From assembly GCA_023678885.1 (NCBI GenBank), contig CM043013.1, positions 13,486,791 through 13,550,790 on the forward strand: a DNA stretch of 64,000 bases, written 5' to 3'. A program made the translations under genes and the position numbers. This DNA is from Pogostemon cablin (Eukaryota; Streptophyta; Magnoliopsida; Lamiales; Lamiaceae). Shown one piece after another: positions 1 to 11,395 of this stretch (within the stretch, counting starts at the first letter, position 1; each line of letters begins with the position of its first letter). Below the pieces are notes generated by a model, which did no database searches, had not been told where the DNA came from, and was given only the letters and a program-made list of their open reading frames with translations.

Positions 1-269
1 ATGTACAACGATTTTATAGTTAATCCCTTTATTCTTAACTAACTAAGAAGCAAATACGTAAGTTTTCAACAAATTTGTCTTCCTCTCTCTTGGTGGAACA
101 CAATTTACAAATTATTGTTTTAGTAATAAAGTTTTATTTTGTATGTATACTGACCAAACTTTTTCAGTTTAAGGTATTTTTCATTCATAACCAACTTCTG
201 TGTGTGTGTTGTTAATGATTTTTTGCTTTTTTTTTTGGTAGTGTTATTATTATTATTTGTGTGGGTCTA
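1..269. other. AT-rich flank, no gene
   Basis: AT-rich sequence with a short TG run and T tracts. No coding potential or RNA gene is visible. It ends at the 5-bp sequence gtcta that borders the solo LTR. Confidence 0.5.
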
Positions 270-1968
270 TGATTGGTCGTTAATAATCAGAATGACTAAT
301 TAAAGAAATTTATCGAACCAATGGAGGAACGTGCTAGAGTTTAAGCGATCTCAAGTTTATCGTGATTTTATAAGAACGACAGAATATGATGGATAGGATT
401 GCTAATTAATGTAATTAAACTAATGCAAAAATAAATGATAAAATGAATACAAAATGAATGGGTTCCAAATGATGCAAGGATGAGATTAGCAACAATCATG
501 GCATGAAAAATAAAGAAATTATGCAACTAATTATAATCTATCATGGACAAGGCATAAAAGCGATCACTAATTCCACCTAAACTCACTCTCTCGAGATGGA
601 TAGGATGTATACCCTCAACAAGGCTCCCAAAAGCACATAAGATCGATACCATAGCGAACACATCCCACTAGGTACTAATTACTCTACGAGTTCCCTAATT
701 TAGTACTAAGTCATAGGCAGTATTCCCTTTTAAGATACTATGAATTCACTCATGGTTTGAGTCTCCTCATCTAATCAACCAATCTCTCGATTAAACTAAT
801 CAAATATTCTATCAAAAGGTTCTAAATCTAGAAAGATATCTCTATCTCATTCTAAATTAATGCACATGAAGTGTATGACGAAATGATTAAATGAACTATT
901 ATAAACACATAATTGATTTCTCAATCTAATCACATGCCCATGACAATTAATCACACAAATCATACATATACATCAAGCAATTAAAATCAATGATAGAAAT
1001 AACACAAATACCCAATTAAGATTAAAATCAATATGCATAAAAATTAAATTATCCAACACCAATCATGGAGCTAATCTCACAAAGAAGATTAGTCTATCAT
1101 AGTCTTAGAGAAAACAACATAGACGATTGTATCTACAAATTCCATGACAAAACTATAAAGAAGTTCAAAAAAATTAGAAATAGATTCCGCATTTGAAGTG
1201 TTTCAATGGAGATCTCCTTCTTCTTGTTATAATCTTCACCCCCCTTGCTTCCTTGATTACTTGGATGGTGGATTTGATGGATGGAATCAAGTGTAGATGG
1301 ATGGAATTTAATGAATGGAAATAATGAAAAACTGCAGAAAGTTGAATATTGGAAACTGAGAAATTCGCCGCCCCCCAATCTATTTCGTTGCTTCTCCTTT
1401 TAGCCAAATAGTGGAAATGGGCTTTTCTTTACAAATAAAAGTGATGGACCCATTTCCACTTTGCATGCCCAATCTCCTTCTTCCTTTTTAATTTCAAAAT
1501 CATATGGGCCCAAGCTAATTTTGTTGATAGAATTTGAAGAATGGCCAGTCAGTCAGCTATCAACTCCAACTCCTTTATTTCAAAGTCAAAATTGGAGATA
1601 AGTGTTGACCATTGATTGGGCTCACCACATCTCAACTTAATGGGCTTACAATTTATGGAAAAGGATAAATGAGCTTAGCTCTAATATGAAGAATGGGCAG
1701 TAAATTCGTGCAAAATTTTTCAGCATTTTACATCTTATTGTTTTTACCCGTTTTGCTTGTTTTAACTTCGAATCGAACTCCATTTTTTACTACCTCTTCC
1801 TTTTCGCTTCTAGAATCCATTTTTTACCTAAAAATCATAGGTTTAAGTTCATTTTCACATATTTCCATAAAAACACAAAACACCACCAAATTATACACAA
1901 ATACGGATAAAATAATACGAAAACACACATAAAAGATACTAAAATTTAGGCAAAAATAATGACAATCA
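270..1968 (-). repeat. Probable solo LTR of a gypsy-type retrotransposon
   Basis: The block begins TGATTG and ends CAATCA, the inverted TG..CA ends of an LTR, and is bordered by gtcta on the left and gtctg on the right (4 of 5 bases equal, an aged target duplication). On the minus strand its composition runs like the gypsy LTRs later in this window: a U3-like start, a run of short conserved phrases with GGCCC/GCCCA words, then a long T-rich leader. No internal region, PBS or second LTR lies next to it, so it looks like a solo LTR left by LTR-LTR recombination. The short ORFs in it are not credible genes. Confidence 0.6.
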
Positions 1969-2559
1969 GTCTGGAAGCTTATTTGCTTTTTATATAGATT
2001 TAATTCTTTAATTTATTGTAAATGTTAAGGCTGTAATTCTTTAAGATATAATTTGCTTCTCTTTTAGGATGGATGACGGATGTTGGAACTAGTAGTTAGA
2101 CCAGCCTCTTACAATCCACTTATCACTTAAGATCTAGCGATAAGTATGAAAAAGTTGTGGAGGATTACCTAAATAATGCATTTTCAACCCGAGTTGTGAG
2201 ATCAAATAAGTTGTCCATGTAAAGAGTGTTATTATCGATTTTGGCATAATAGAAATACAGTTTGTTATAATTTGATTGCCAAGGGTATTAGTTCAGAGAT
2301 TTAACAATGGTATTTCTGATCCAAAAGATTATTTGATTCATCAAATGGACCAAAAAAAGATCAGATGCCTGACATGCATGATGAGATGTATAGTTGTTAT
2401 ATGACACTCATAAGGATTTGGTTGACAAGTTCTCCGATCACCATCAAAGAATGCCTGTAAACATCCGGAGATGCCGATTTTGAAGTGAAGAAGTTTTTTA
2501 AGTGGTTGAGGATGACAAATAATAGGTTTTCCAAGGTGCATATCTTTTTTAAAGTTATT

Positions 2560-4205
2560 ATTTATTGTTAGATTGTATATGTTCAAGTATGTCAATGGGG
2601 TCACAAATGCAGCATTCTCTGAGCTTCTTGTGATGATTAAGAATTGATTCCAGATACTAAGTTACCAAAATCTCATAATGAAGCTAGAAAGTTGGTGAAT
2701 GATTTGGGTCTGCATTACGAGAAGATTGATGCATGTAGGAATGAATGCATGCTTTTCTAGAAGGAAAATGAAGGTGCCACAACTAGCTCGCAATGTTTTT
2801 CATGAGTCAAGGTAAAAAGAGATTGGTGACAATCTGTAAGGAGATAATGAGATTGATTGCTCATCTACACGCCGAATTCCAATTAAAGTACTTTGGCATT
2901 TTTCATTAAAACTTAGGGTTCAAAGATTGTATATGTGTTCTGAAACAACTAATTACATGAAGTGGCATGATGATAAAATGTCTAAAGATAGGAAATTGAG
3001 ACATCCAACCGACGACACGACATGGAATGAATTTAATTCCTTATACCCAAACTTTATTAAAGAGGTATGTTACGTGCGTTTGGGCATTTCAAGTGATAGA
3101 TTTAATCCATTTTGAACCATGTGCACTTTCACAAAGTACTTGGCATGTGGTGTTAATCAACTACAACCTACCATAATAGTTATGAGACCCGAATATCTAA
3201 TACTATCACTGCTTATTCCAGGGCCTATATCTCCAGAGAATGATATTGATGTTTACCTACAGCCTTTGATCGAAGAGTTAAAAGATTTATGAGATTTTGG
3301 GCTGGCTACATATGATGTTTCAAGGAGTAAAACACTTCAGATGCGTGCTAATCTTCTATCAACTAGTGACTTTTCTAGCTATGCAATGTTGCCCGATTGG
3401 AGCACAAAAGAAAATTTTGGTTATCCATCCTATCACTAAGAAACGAAACACTTATACTTGAATCATAGTAAAAAGACATGCTACATGGGAGCCCGAATAT
3501 TTTTGGAGGATAATCATCACTGTCGTTACGACAAAAAGTCTTTTAATGGAGAAATTAAAGAGATGACAGCTCCAGAACCTTTGTTAGGTGTTGAAGTCCT
3601 TGAGTTGCTACAAGAATTTGAAAATAAGTTCGGTAGAGACATAAAAAAACTTGAAGATTGCCCATTTAAGAAAAATTCGGGATTTTTTAAATTTCTTTAT
3701 TGGAAGGATGTTACATCTTGACACCATCTATATCCTATGCATGTATAGAGAAAAATATTTGTGACAGTGTTGTAGGAACTTTGTTAGACATTTCTGGTAA
3801 GACGAAGGATCATCGTAAGGGCCGCTAGCTCTAAAAAAAATGGGGATCAGAAAGCACTTCATCCATTTGACTCTATTGATGGGTGTCATATTTCGTTGCC
3901 CAAGGCATAATTTTCTATGTCCAATGATAAGAAGACATTGTTTTATGAGGTTATAAAAAATGCTAAGCTACCGTGTGGGTTTGTATCTAATCTTGCACGT
4001 CGTGTGCAAATGACTGAAAGAAAATATCAAGGTACAAAAGTCATGATACATATATTTTGATACAATATTTACTTCCCGTGGCTGTTTCAAAAACTCTACC
4101 GAAACATGTAGCACTTGCCTTAACAAGGTTAAGTGCCTTCTTTAGAGGCATTTGCAATAAAGTTATTGATCTGCCTGGATTGATACCAATGAGAAATTGT
4201 TGAAA
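2560..4205 (+). pseudogene. Degenerate CACTA (En/Spm) TNP2-type transposase
   Basis: Translated fragments in shifting frames match the order of conserved blocks in plant CACTA TNP2 transposases: a KLPKS..ARKLVNDLGL.YEKIDAC block near 2650-2740, MKWHDDK..RHPTDDTTWNEF near 2955-3035, IPGPISPENDIDVYLQPLIEELK near 3217-3290, a KKTCYMGARIFL block near 3470-3505, the WKDVTS region near 3700, then LHPFDSIDG and LPCGFVSNLARRVQ near 3860-4010. Stop codons (for example just after ELK and after WKDVTS) and frameshifts break it repeatedly. The family excises and reinserts CACTA transposons in the nucleus. I could not find CACTA terminal repeats or a 3-bp TSD, so only the coding remnant is called. Confidence 0.8.
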
Positions 4206-5136
4206 TTCTATGTATCATTTTTTTGAATTCATGATCCACTACCACATTATTTTTTATAATATATATGTGCATGGACATTACTATACTTGGCAATTCACGC
4301 ACCTGAATAGCTTAGTCAAATCTTGTATAATGATATGCACCATGATTACTATCGCTTCGTTAAATCTGTTAGAGTTGACGAATTTTTTTGTATCATTTTC
4401 AAGGAAAAGTGCTCTTTTTCTCTGTATGGGTTTTTCCACAGGGTTTTTCCATATAGAGGTTTTTATCAAGGCCATTTCGGGGATCCTTTGGCCACTTGGC
4501 TGGTCCGTTTCTTAATTAGGTTTTATTTTCAACTGTGTATTTGGCTCATCTGCCGCATGTGGCGTTACATCCTCTAGAATGAGTCTGGTCAACGCTTGAG
4601 TTCTTGTCATCTGTGACATTGTGTCTCATCGTTTTTGGCCTATTTTGGTTCGTTTTGCATTTTTTTGGTTCTTTTAAGGGTTTATTACTAATGGATACGT
4701 GTTTTAATAGCGTAATTACTAATAGATACATTTTAATATTATTACTCTTAATACATAGTATAATTATTTTTCAAGATCACCTTTAATATTCCATATATAA
4801 TTAATTACACTTTGACTTTCCATAAAGATAGGAAACTTAATATTTCTGCTTTAGTTTATTTTATGTAATTTGATTTGATTTGATTTGAAATCCACGATTT
4901 GAAAATTTTGCATATTATATTATATTGTTACTGTACATTGATGTACAGATGACTCTTGAAGATTGTTTGTTATAATGTTGGTGTACATGTTTCTGTACAT
5001 TGGTGTTGTGTACATGTTATGTTGATATACTGTAGTCATAATTTTATAAATTATTATTATACTAATATTTGTAACTGAACATAAGTGTACATTGATGAAT
5101 ATGTTACTGTGCATTATTTGCATACCCCTAGTGCTT
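4206..5136. other. Intergenic, TGTACATTG-rich stretch
   Basis: AT-rich sequence with no credible gene. From about 4925 to 5115 the phrase TGTACATTG or TGTACATG recurs several times. The same phrase reappears at 7374 and 7435 beyond the histone-fragment segment. Confidence 0.45.
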
Positions 5137-7370
5137 CGTTTGATACCCCGTAATATGGGCTTCCCCTTCACCTTATTTACATTTTTAAAATTAGGCTTGA
5201 ATAGTGAATCAAGATAAGAGAGTGTAATTACGTTTCAACCCTTATCTTCCTCACGTATCATTTTCGCAAGAATCAAACCTGCTTCTTTCTCCAATCTGCA
5301 GAATTTGTCTGGCTATGGAAGTCACCCAATATTGTCACCCGTTCTCTCCACGTAATCTCCATTTCTCCAGTTCTCAAAGAAGATTTCACATAAAATAGTT
5401 CACATGGTGAGTATTTTGTTGTTTTGATTGTTGAATCCCAAATAATAGAATCTTTGAACTAATTTTTGTTATTTATTATGCGGAGATTTATTTGGCTCTT
5501 GTCTGTCTTCGAAATATTTTCGTGGTTTAGCCATTATTATTTGGCATAGTACACTAAGGTTTCATTCGAATTATGAGTGGATTTTAATTTTCTGGTGTTA
5601 GACAAGGTAGGGTTTAGTTGTAACTTCTAATTGCGACCAAGGAATTTTATGTCTAAATGTTAGTGCTTTTAGTTCTAGGAGTAGGCCTTTCACTTCTTGC
5701 TAATTTGAAGTTAGTTAGGCTTTCTCTTCTTGATTAGTGCATGTTGAAAAATTAACTGATTCATCTTGTTGTGGATGAGGTGAATCCATGGAAATGAATT
5801 TCATCTTGCTAGAAAATAGTAAGTCATTACTGCTATTGATACAATTGTTGTTCATCTTTAAATATCAGTGGTGTTTGTGTTGGTTCTAATCTGGAATAAT
5901 GTGAATCTTTGTGAATCAGTAGAATGAATAATTGTTGTATTGAGACGCTGAGAAGTTCTAGCGACAAGAGATTTAACAGTTGGTCTTAAGCTTTCTCTGT
6001 TGTCCATTGGAGGAATCATCCATTTCGTAGCTCATTTTGGTGTCAGCTCGTTCTTGTCAAGTAGGACAGATTAAAGAGCAGCATAAGCTGCATTCAACGG
6101 GTGGTTGCATACAAGGGTTGAGGACAGTTTTGGACCATAAACGATGGTGAAATTGACGGTTTTTAATTAATCGTGCATCTGTATGTGGTTTTTGTTTAGG
6201 ATCCATGATGTGAAACACTGATTTTGGTGCAGGGATCGATGAGAACTTTGTAGCACAAAGAAATGTTCTTGAATCAAGTATTACTTTGCAACAACAGTGA
6301 TTAATTTTTCTTCCTGTTATGATTTCACTTTAAATTGTTGATACAATGGTAATTTTGTTGGATGCCTTGCCTTTTTATGTAGTTAATAAGAGCCGTTGGG
6401 ACTTTTCATAAGCTATTTTGCTCCCCAGATATGAGAAAGAGAGATATCTGTTCGAGTGAGAGATGGCCCGTACAAGCAAACTGCTTGCAAGTTTACTGGA
6501 GGAAAGGCTCCCAAGAAACAACTTGCTACCTTGTTGGTCTCTTTGAGGATACCAAGTGTGCAATCCATGCCAAGCTGGAGACAATCATGCCTAAAAATAT
6601 CCAGCTCGCCCGCAGGATTAGGGGGGAGTGTGCTTAGGTGCACTTCCTTTGGATTGGGGCTGTATTTTGCTTTGCTTATATGGTGGTGGTAAATGGTGTA
6701 GTTCTTTAGTTTGTCATGTGTTTAAATGGTATAGATAGATAGTATTAAAAGTGATATGATATTTGTTGCCAAGAGTGTCAATGTGGTTTTGAATCATTTG
6801 TTTGTTCTTCTAATTTAGATGTTGTGCTCTGTTTATTAATAAGTTAGTTTTTTATGTTTTGCTGTTGGGTTCTCAATCCTCATTGTCAACACCTTGGATA
6901 TGTAGTATATTTCAAGATATTGTAATTCTCATGTTCAAGTGTGTGTATGACCCAGTTACGTTGATACAGATGCATACTTTAATGTTTTCCATGGCCAACA
7001 AGTCATGTAAATAAGAATAGGATTCCATTAACAGATTTTGGAGGCTTCTTGAGTTGAGGTATCATGTCTTGTAAAACCTGCCGTTTGCTTCGAAGAGCTA
7101 TACTTATTTGGTTGTCTTGATTTCTTATTTAGTTAATATAATATAATTATATAAATGGTAATCATGTAATTTAAAAAATACATATAAGGGTCGTAAAAGT
7201 AATTTCAATATTTATCTTAATTATTTTATATTCTATCAAACATCTCAACTTTTTGTTATATTAATTTAATTTAATCTATCAAACAATCTCCGTTTTTCAT
7301 AATACTAATATTTATCTTCATTTAAATTTGATTTCTAATATATACTTTTTCTTATCTCATCTATCAAACG
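5137..7370. other. Segment with inverted CGTTTGATA ends carrying a histone H3 fragment
   Basis: CGTTTGATA at 5137-5145 is met by its reverse complement TATCAAACG at 7362-7370. Further TATCAAAC copies lie inside the right flank near 7236 and 7278. Sequence on both sides is rich in TGTACATTG, as if one host stretch had been split. Inside lie UTR-like and intron-like sequence and a deleted histone H3 copy. No target duplication could be recognised, so the idea of a gene-capturing transposon is an inference only. Confidence 0.3.
6463..6637 (+). pseudogene. Internally deleted histone H3 (H3.3-like) fragment
   Basis: From the ATG at 6463 the DNA encodes the H3 start, M-A-R-T, then loses one base and continues in another frame with the CKFTGGKAPKKQLAT stretch of the H3 tail. 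It then jumps directly to the H3 C-terminus: YLVGLFEDT..CAIHAK..TIMPK.IQLARRIRGE.A and a TAG stop at 6635. About 75 codons of the histone fold (roughly residues 23-98) are missing. Histone H3 packs DNA in nucleosomes; this copy lacks alpha1 and most of alpha2, and has a frameshift, so it cannot make one. The DNA upstream (about 5290-6440) reads like a 5' UTR with an intron, which suits a copied genomic H3.3 locus more than a processed mRNA. Confidence 0.85.
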
Positions 7371-7373
7371 TAT
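6638..7373. other. H3-derived 3' flank and AT-rich sequence
   Basis: The first part (to about 6800) resembles a plant histone 3' UTR with GT-rich and T-rich runs. The remainder is AT-rich with repeated TATCAAAC words. No gene is seen. Confidence 0.4.
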
Positions 7374-7492
7374 GTGTACATTGGTGTACAATAATTCTAA
7401 TTATTGGTGAGTATCTTCTGATTGGGAGCTGTAGGTTTACATTGGTGTATAGTAATTCTAACTATTGGTGAGTATCTTCTGATTGGGAACGG
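7374..7492 (+). repeat. Two-unit tandem repeat, about 61 bp
   Basis: A unit beginning GTGTACATTGGTGTA and ending near TCTTCTGATTGGGA occurs twice in a row (from 7374 and from 7435) with a few substitutions. Confidence 0.8.
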
Positions 7493-7506
7493 GAATAAAT
7501 CGTGTA

Positions 7507-7911
7507 GAGTGAGGCTTGATCTGGTTTTCTGATTGTCGGGCGCACGGGAACACATTCCGTGCGCATTTAGAAATTTAGTATTATGAGTAAGGGTACATTG
7601 TTTTGGTCTAAAGGGTATACACTTTAATTAATAAAAGGTACACCATTTTGTTCTAAAAGGTATACACTTTTCATTAATATTTTTTTTCTTTAGAAAATAA
7701 AGGGTACACATTTATATACTAAAGGGTATACAATTTAGCACAAAATTCTAAAAGCGCACGGAGTGTTGTTCATGCGCCCAGATACGCACAATAATTTTCT
7801 TTAGAAAATAAAGGGTACGCATCTGTATACTAAAGGGTATACAATTTAACACAAAATTCTAAAGGCGCACGGAATGTGGTCCGTGCGCCCGAGTGCACAT
7901 GAGTTTTTGTC
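7507..7911 (+). mobile_element. Mutator-like MITE, copy 1
   Basis: This 405-bp non-coding element is bordered by perfect 9-bp direct repeats aatcgtgta (7498-7506 and 7912-7920), the length typical of Mutator-like insertions. It starts GAGTGAGGCTTG, with GC-rich CGGGCGCACGG subterminal sequence mirrored at the other end as CCGTGCGCCCG. Internal phrases AAAGGGTATACA recur. The 3' third is present twice in tandem (7688-7798 and 7799-7911). Its sister copy is at 11396-11783. Confidence 0.88.
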
Positions 7912-7920
7912 AATCGTGTA

Positions 7921-8595
7921 TATATACTTGACAAAAATTTTGAGAAGAATTAGGAGTGATTTTAGGATGATTATAACATCCCTTTAAAATAATTTTGCAC
8001 ATTAAGTTAATATATGCAGTTTGGATAATTGAGAGTATAATTTTGTATTTAACAGTATTTCTATAAACTCAATTATTGTATAGTAATTTTGTAATAAATT
8101 TTGTACCTGTTAATTAGTCACATTTTTTTAATAAGATTTTGCATAATTGATATACCTTAATGATTTGGATAACTGTCCACTCTCCTCTATGTAAAGAGTG
8201 AGACAGTAAAACTCTAAACACACAGATATGAAATGGAAAGAATTTTTCTCCTTTTCTCCTAACTTGCGTTCTTTTTTATTTTCTCCTTCTTATCTATTTC
8301 TTTTGTAATTGATGAATATTATTATAACAATTAGAAGTAATATTTTTTATTTAAAAAGTAATACTTTTTCACTATAAGGTTGTATTTGGATTGAGTTATT
8401 TCAAATTCAATGGATTTGAAAATGAGTGGATTTTAAATTCTTTTGAATTTTAAATCAATTAATTTGAATTCCACTATTTTGATGAATTGTGAATTTATGA
8501 AAGGATTTCAAATCCATAATTCAATAATTATTTTTAAAATAGAATTTTACATATATGATAAATAAAATAATAAAATTTTATTATATTAAATATTA
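7921..8595. other. AT-rich intergenic sequence
   Basis: No gene is seen. From about 8378 the text TATTTGGATTGAG followed by ATTTCAAATTC-type phrases resembles the inverse of sequence at about 16040-16220. Confidence 0.4.
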
Positions 8596-9337
8596 CTCCC
8601 TCCGTCCCGAAAAACTTTTCACGTTTACTGTTTCACGTTGTTTAAGAAAAGTTGTACTTTTTTATCAACTTTATTGACTTTGGAGGGTATTGTAGTATTT
8701 TGGATTAATTACTATTAAGTACACACTTTATACCCCTAATTACTACTAGGTACATTGATTTAAAATAATAATTATTATATATAAAATATTAAAGTAAAAT
8801 ACCAAATATACCCCTAAACTCATACACTTTTAAACCACCAACCCCACCCCTCACCCACCACCGTTGACCGGCGTTGACAGACGTTGACCGGCCGTTGACT
8901 GCCGCCGCCGGAGCTCCGCCGGACTACCACATTTTTTTGCTGCACATACTTTTTTTTGCTGCACACTTTTTTTCTACTGCACATACCTTGCTGCACACGA
9001 ATAATTGCTGCACACAACATTTATGTGCAGCACATTTATAGGGGTAATATTGGAATATCACTATATATTTTTGTAATTAGTAGTAATACTTTTGTATGTT
9101 TGTATCTCATAGTAATTAAGAGTTTTTTTGTGTACCTAGTAGTAATCCTCCATAGTATTTTTAGGTAATAAAAAAGTATAAAGTAATGATATGTGTGTTA
9201 AAAAGGAGTGACAAATTTGAAATTAACGTAACTTTTGAGGTTGTTGGATAAAATTGTGTTTTCTTTTTTGGGGTGTGAAAGGTTTTGTGTGACAAACAAA
9301 TGAGGAAATTGTGAAAAGTATTATGGGACGGAGGGAG
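8596..9337 (+). mobile_element. Stowaway MITE split by a second MITE
   Basis: The element has CTCCCTCCGTCCC at the left end, GGGACGGAGGGAG at the right end, and TA on both sides, the hallmarks of Stowaway (Tc1/mariner-type) MITEs. The uninterrupted relative at 9551-9830 shows that 8702-9152 plus one 9-bp repeat is foreign to it. Confidence 0.92.
8702..9152 (+). mobile_element. 451-bp Mutator-like MITE nested in a Stowaway
   Basis: It is flanked by tagtatttt at 8693-8701 and 9153-9161, a perfect 9-bp duplication. Ends are inverted: GGATTAATTACTATTAAGTA on the left against the complement of TACCTAGTAGTAATCC on the right. Inside are GTTGACCGGC-type repeats, a GCCGCCGCCGGAGC block and five or more TGCTGCACA words. 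It is non-coding. Confidence 0.85.
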
Positions 9338-9550
9338 TAAAATATAAAATTTTGTTAAAAAAAAAATGTTTGGGAGGGTGGGGGGTTTTTGGGGTTGGAT
9401 ATGGGGGATGGATGGGTTAGGCTGGGTGATAATATTTTTATTATTTAAATATTAAAATCTAAATTTAAAAAAAAATTAGGGGGGAGGGGGTGATGGGTGG
9501 GGGTGGGGGTGGGTGGATAGGAGGGTAGGCTTTGGTGGTAATATTTTTTA

Positions 9551-9830
9551 CTCCCTCCATCCCGGAAAAACTTTCACGTTTACTGTTTCATGTTGTTTAA
9601 GAAAATGTGCACTTTTTGACCAACTTTATTGACTTTGGAGGGTATTGTAGTATTTTTAGGTAATAAAAATATAAAGTAATGATATGTGTGTGAAAAAGGA
9701 GTGGCAAATTTGAAATTAAAGTAATTTTTGAGGTTGTTAGATAAAGTGATGTTTCATTTTTTGGGGTGTGAAAGGTTTTGTGGGACAAACAAATGAGGAA
9801 AGTGTGAAAGGTTTTATGGGACGGAGGGAG
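9551..9830 (+). mobile_element. Stowaway MITE, complete (280 bp)
   Basis: CTCCCTCCATCCCG at the left, GGGACGGAGGGAG at the right, TA on both sides. Closely related to 8596-9337 minus its insertion, so it serves as the empty-site comparison. Confidence 0.92.
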
Positions 9831-9843
9831 TATTACTTAAATA

Positions 9844-10068
9844 CTTCCTCCGTCCGGTACAAAGAGACTCATTTGCTTTTTGCATGTGTATTAAGAAGTA
9901 TTATTATTTAATGTGTAGTGGGTAGTTGTAGTAGTGAGTGTGTGGGCCCCAACTTTTAATTGTATTAGAGGGAGTGCGTGGATCATATGTGTGTAAAAAG
10001 ATAAATGAGATCTTTGGGGTGGACGCTTAAAATGAAAAAATGAAACCCTTTGGGGCACAAGGAGGGAG
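9844..10068 (+). mobile_element. Stowaway MITE, second subfamily
   Basis: Begins CTTCCTCCGTCCGG and ends AAGGAGGGAG between TA dinucleotides. The interior (GTATTAAGAAGTATTATTAT, GTGGGCC) marks the subfamily also seen at 61458-61669 and 63336-63559. Confidence 0.85.
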
Positions 10069-10356
10069 TAATAAAATCTAAAATTTTATTAATTTTTTTA
10101 AGGGAGTGGGTGGGTAGGGGTAAGCTGACGGTAATTTTTTTATTATTTAAATATTAAAATCTAAAATTAAAAAAAAATTGAGTGGGGTGGGGTGGGGGTA
10201 GGACTGATGTGGTAATATTTTTATTATTTAAATATTAAAATTTAAAGTTTCATTAAAAAACTTTTTTTTGGGGGTGGGTGGGGGGTTGGGGGGTTTTTGG
10301 GTGGGTAGGGGTAGGGGTAGGGGTAGGGGTAGGGATAGGCTGAATGGTAGGGGTTT

Positions 10357-10365
<9 letters not shown>

Positions 10366-10448
<83 letters not shown>
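10366..10448. repeat. (TA)n microsatellite, about 41 units
   Basis: Uninterrupted alternating TA for about 83 bp. The apparent Tyr-Ile ORFs across it on both strands are artefacts. Confidence 0.99.
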
Positions 10449-10449
<1 letters not shown>

Positions 10450-10633
10450 TCCCTTCGTCTCACGTTAAGGTTTACGTTTTCCATTTTGGATTGTCCCAAG
10501 TTAAGGTTTATATTTCATTTTTTATCAAGTTGTGTATACACAAACACAATTAATTATTCCATGTAGGACCCACACACAACACTAATACAACTACTCACTT
10601 TACATTAAATATTATTTCTCTCACATTTGTGTA
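10449..10633 (+). mobile_element. Truncated Stowaway-like MITE
   Basis: Left end CTCCCTTCGTCTCACG directly follows the TA run. The interior phrases (CACACAACACTAATACAACT) match other copies, but no right terminus is found. Confidence 0.65.
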
Positions 10634-10711
10634 GGTTCTGCGTGAGACCGTCTCACAGATCATCTTATATGAGACGGATCCTCCATTATCTCAAATAAAT
10701 ATAAATATATA

Positions 10712-10876
10712 TTGATCATCACCTAAGTAAGAGACTCAGGTTCGATTCCCATAGAGAACGAATTAAGAGTGAAAATATATGGAGGTTTGGAGAAAGGGAA
10801 GTAAGAATGCTTAATGTACTAACCACTAGCTATACAAACGACTACTATAATATTTACCAATAAAAAAAAAAGAGAA
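10712..10876 (+). mobile_element. 5'-truncated tRNA-derived SINE
   Basis: Contains a pol III B-box-like GGTTCGATTCCC (10739-10750) after CTAAGTAAGAGACTCA, and ends ATATTTACCAATAAAAAAAA. The same order (AAGTGAGAGACCCAGGTTCG, then ATTTACCGATAAAA) appears in the hexokinase intron 7 SINE, so both are one family. The A-box side is missing here. Confidence 0.75.
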
Positions 10877-11386
10877 TTAGAAAAAAATAAAAAAAGGGCC
10901 AATGTTTTGGCTTAACAAATTACAAAACCCTATTTTACTAACATAAATTTCGGCAATCTCATTCTCCACGCATTCATGTTGTTATAACTTTTAAATAAAT
11001 TAAAAATTTTCACGTTTAATAAAAAAATATTATTAATATTATTATTAATTGTTCATTAGATAGTTCAACGATTTCGTTATTACTTTATTATAATCAGGCA
11101 TCACTTTATATTAAAAATATTATCATTTTTTATTTATTCTATGAACTGTTCATAATAATTAAATTAAATGTTTATCACTTTTATTTATTATGTATAACTT
11201 TTTATTAAGCATGTTATTACTTTTTATTTCAATAAATTGTTCGTGACATAATTTAATTAAATGGATATCATTTTCTTTGATTTGGAATAAAATATTATTA
11301 CTTTTTATTATTCCATTAAATTATTCGTGAAATACATTTTTTTAATTAATTATCACTTTTTTAGAAAAGATCTTATCACTTTTCTT
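10877..11386. other. AT-rich stretch, likely MITE interior
   Basis: Recurring TTATCACTTTT/TTATTACTTTTTATT phrases resemble the interior of the GTGAGAC MITE at 57992-58235 and the stretch at 58960-59110. A CGTGAGACCGTCTCAC palindrome lies just upstream near 10645. No gene is seen. Confidence 0.45.
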
Positions 11387-11395
11387 TTAAAATGT

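Larger units (their letters stand above)
9338..10365 (+). repeat. G-rich/AT-rich minisatellite, interrupted by two Stowaway MITEs
   Basis: Units of roughly 80-110 bp recur. Each has an AT part (AATATTTTTATTATTTAAAT, then TTAAAATCTAAA) and a G part made of GGGTGGG/GGGGTAGGGG runs, ending TAGGCTG or close to it. Copies are visible near 9345-9425, 9430-9540, 10078-10130, 10130-10205 and 10209-10350. Two Stowaways (9551-9830 and 9844-10068) sit in the AT parts. The G runs on this strand could form G-quadruplexes. Confidence 0.8.

Noticed and set aside
1133..1407. Short ORFs on the minus strand
   Set aside because: They fall inside the proposed solo LTR leader and overlap each other in different frames.
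6431..6692. Functional short histone H3 variant
   Set aside because: The N-terminal and C-terminal parts are in different frames and the histone fold is missing.
10242..10499. Tyr-Ile repeat ORFs on both strands
   Set aside because: They are translations of the (TA)n microsatellite and the G-rich minisatellite, not genes.
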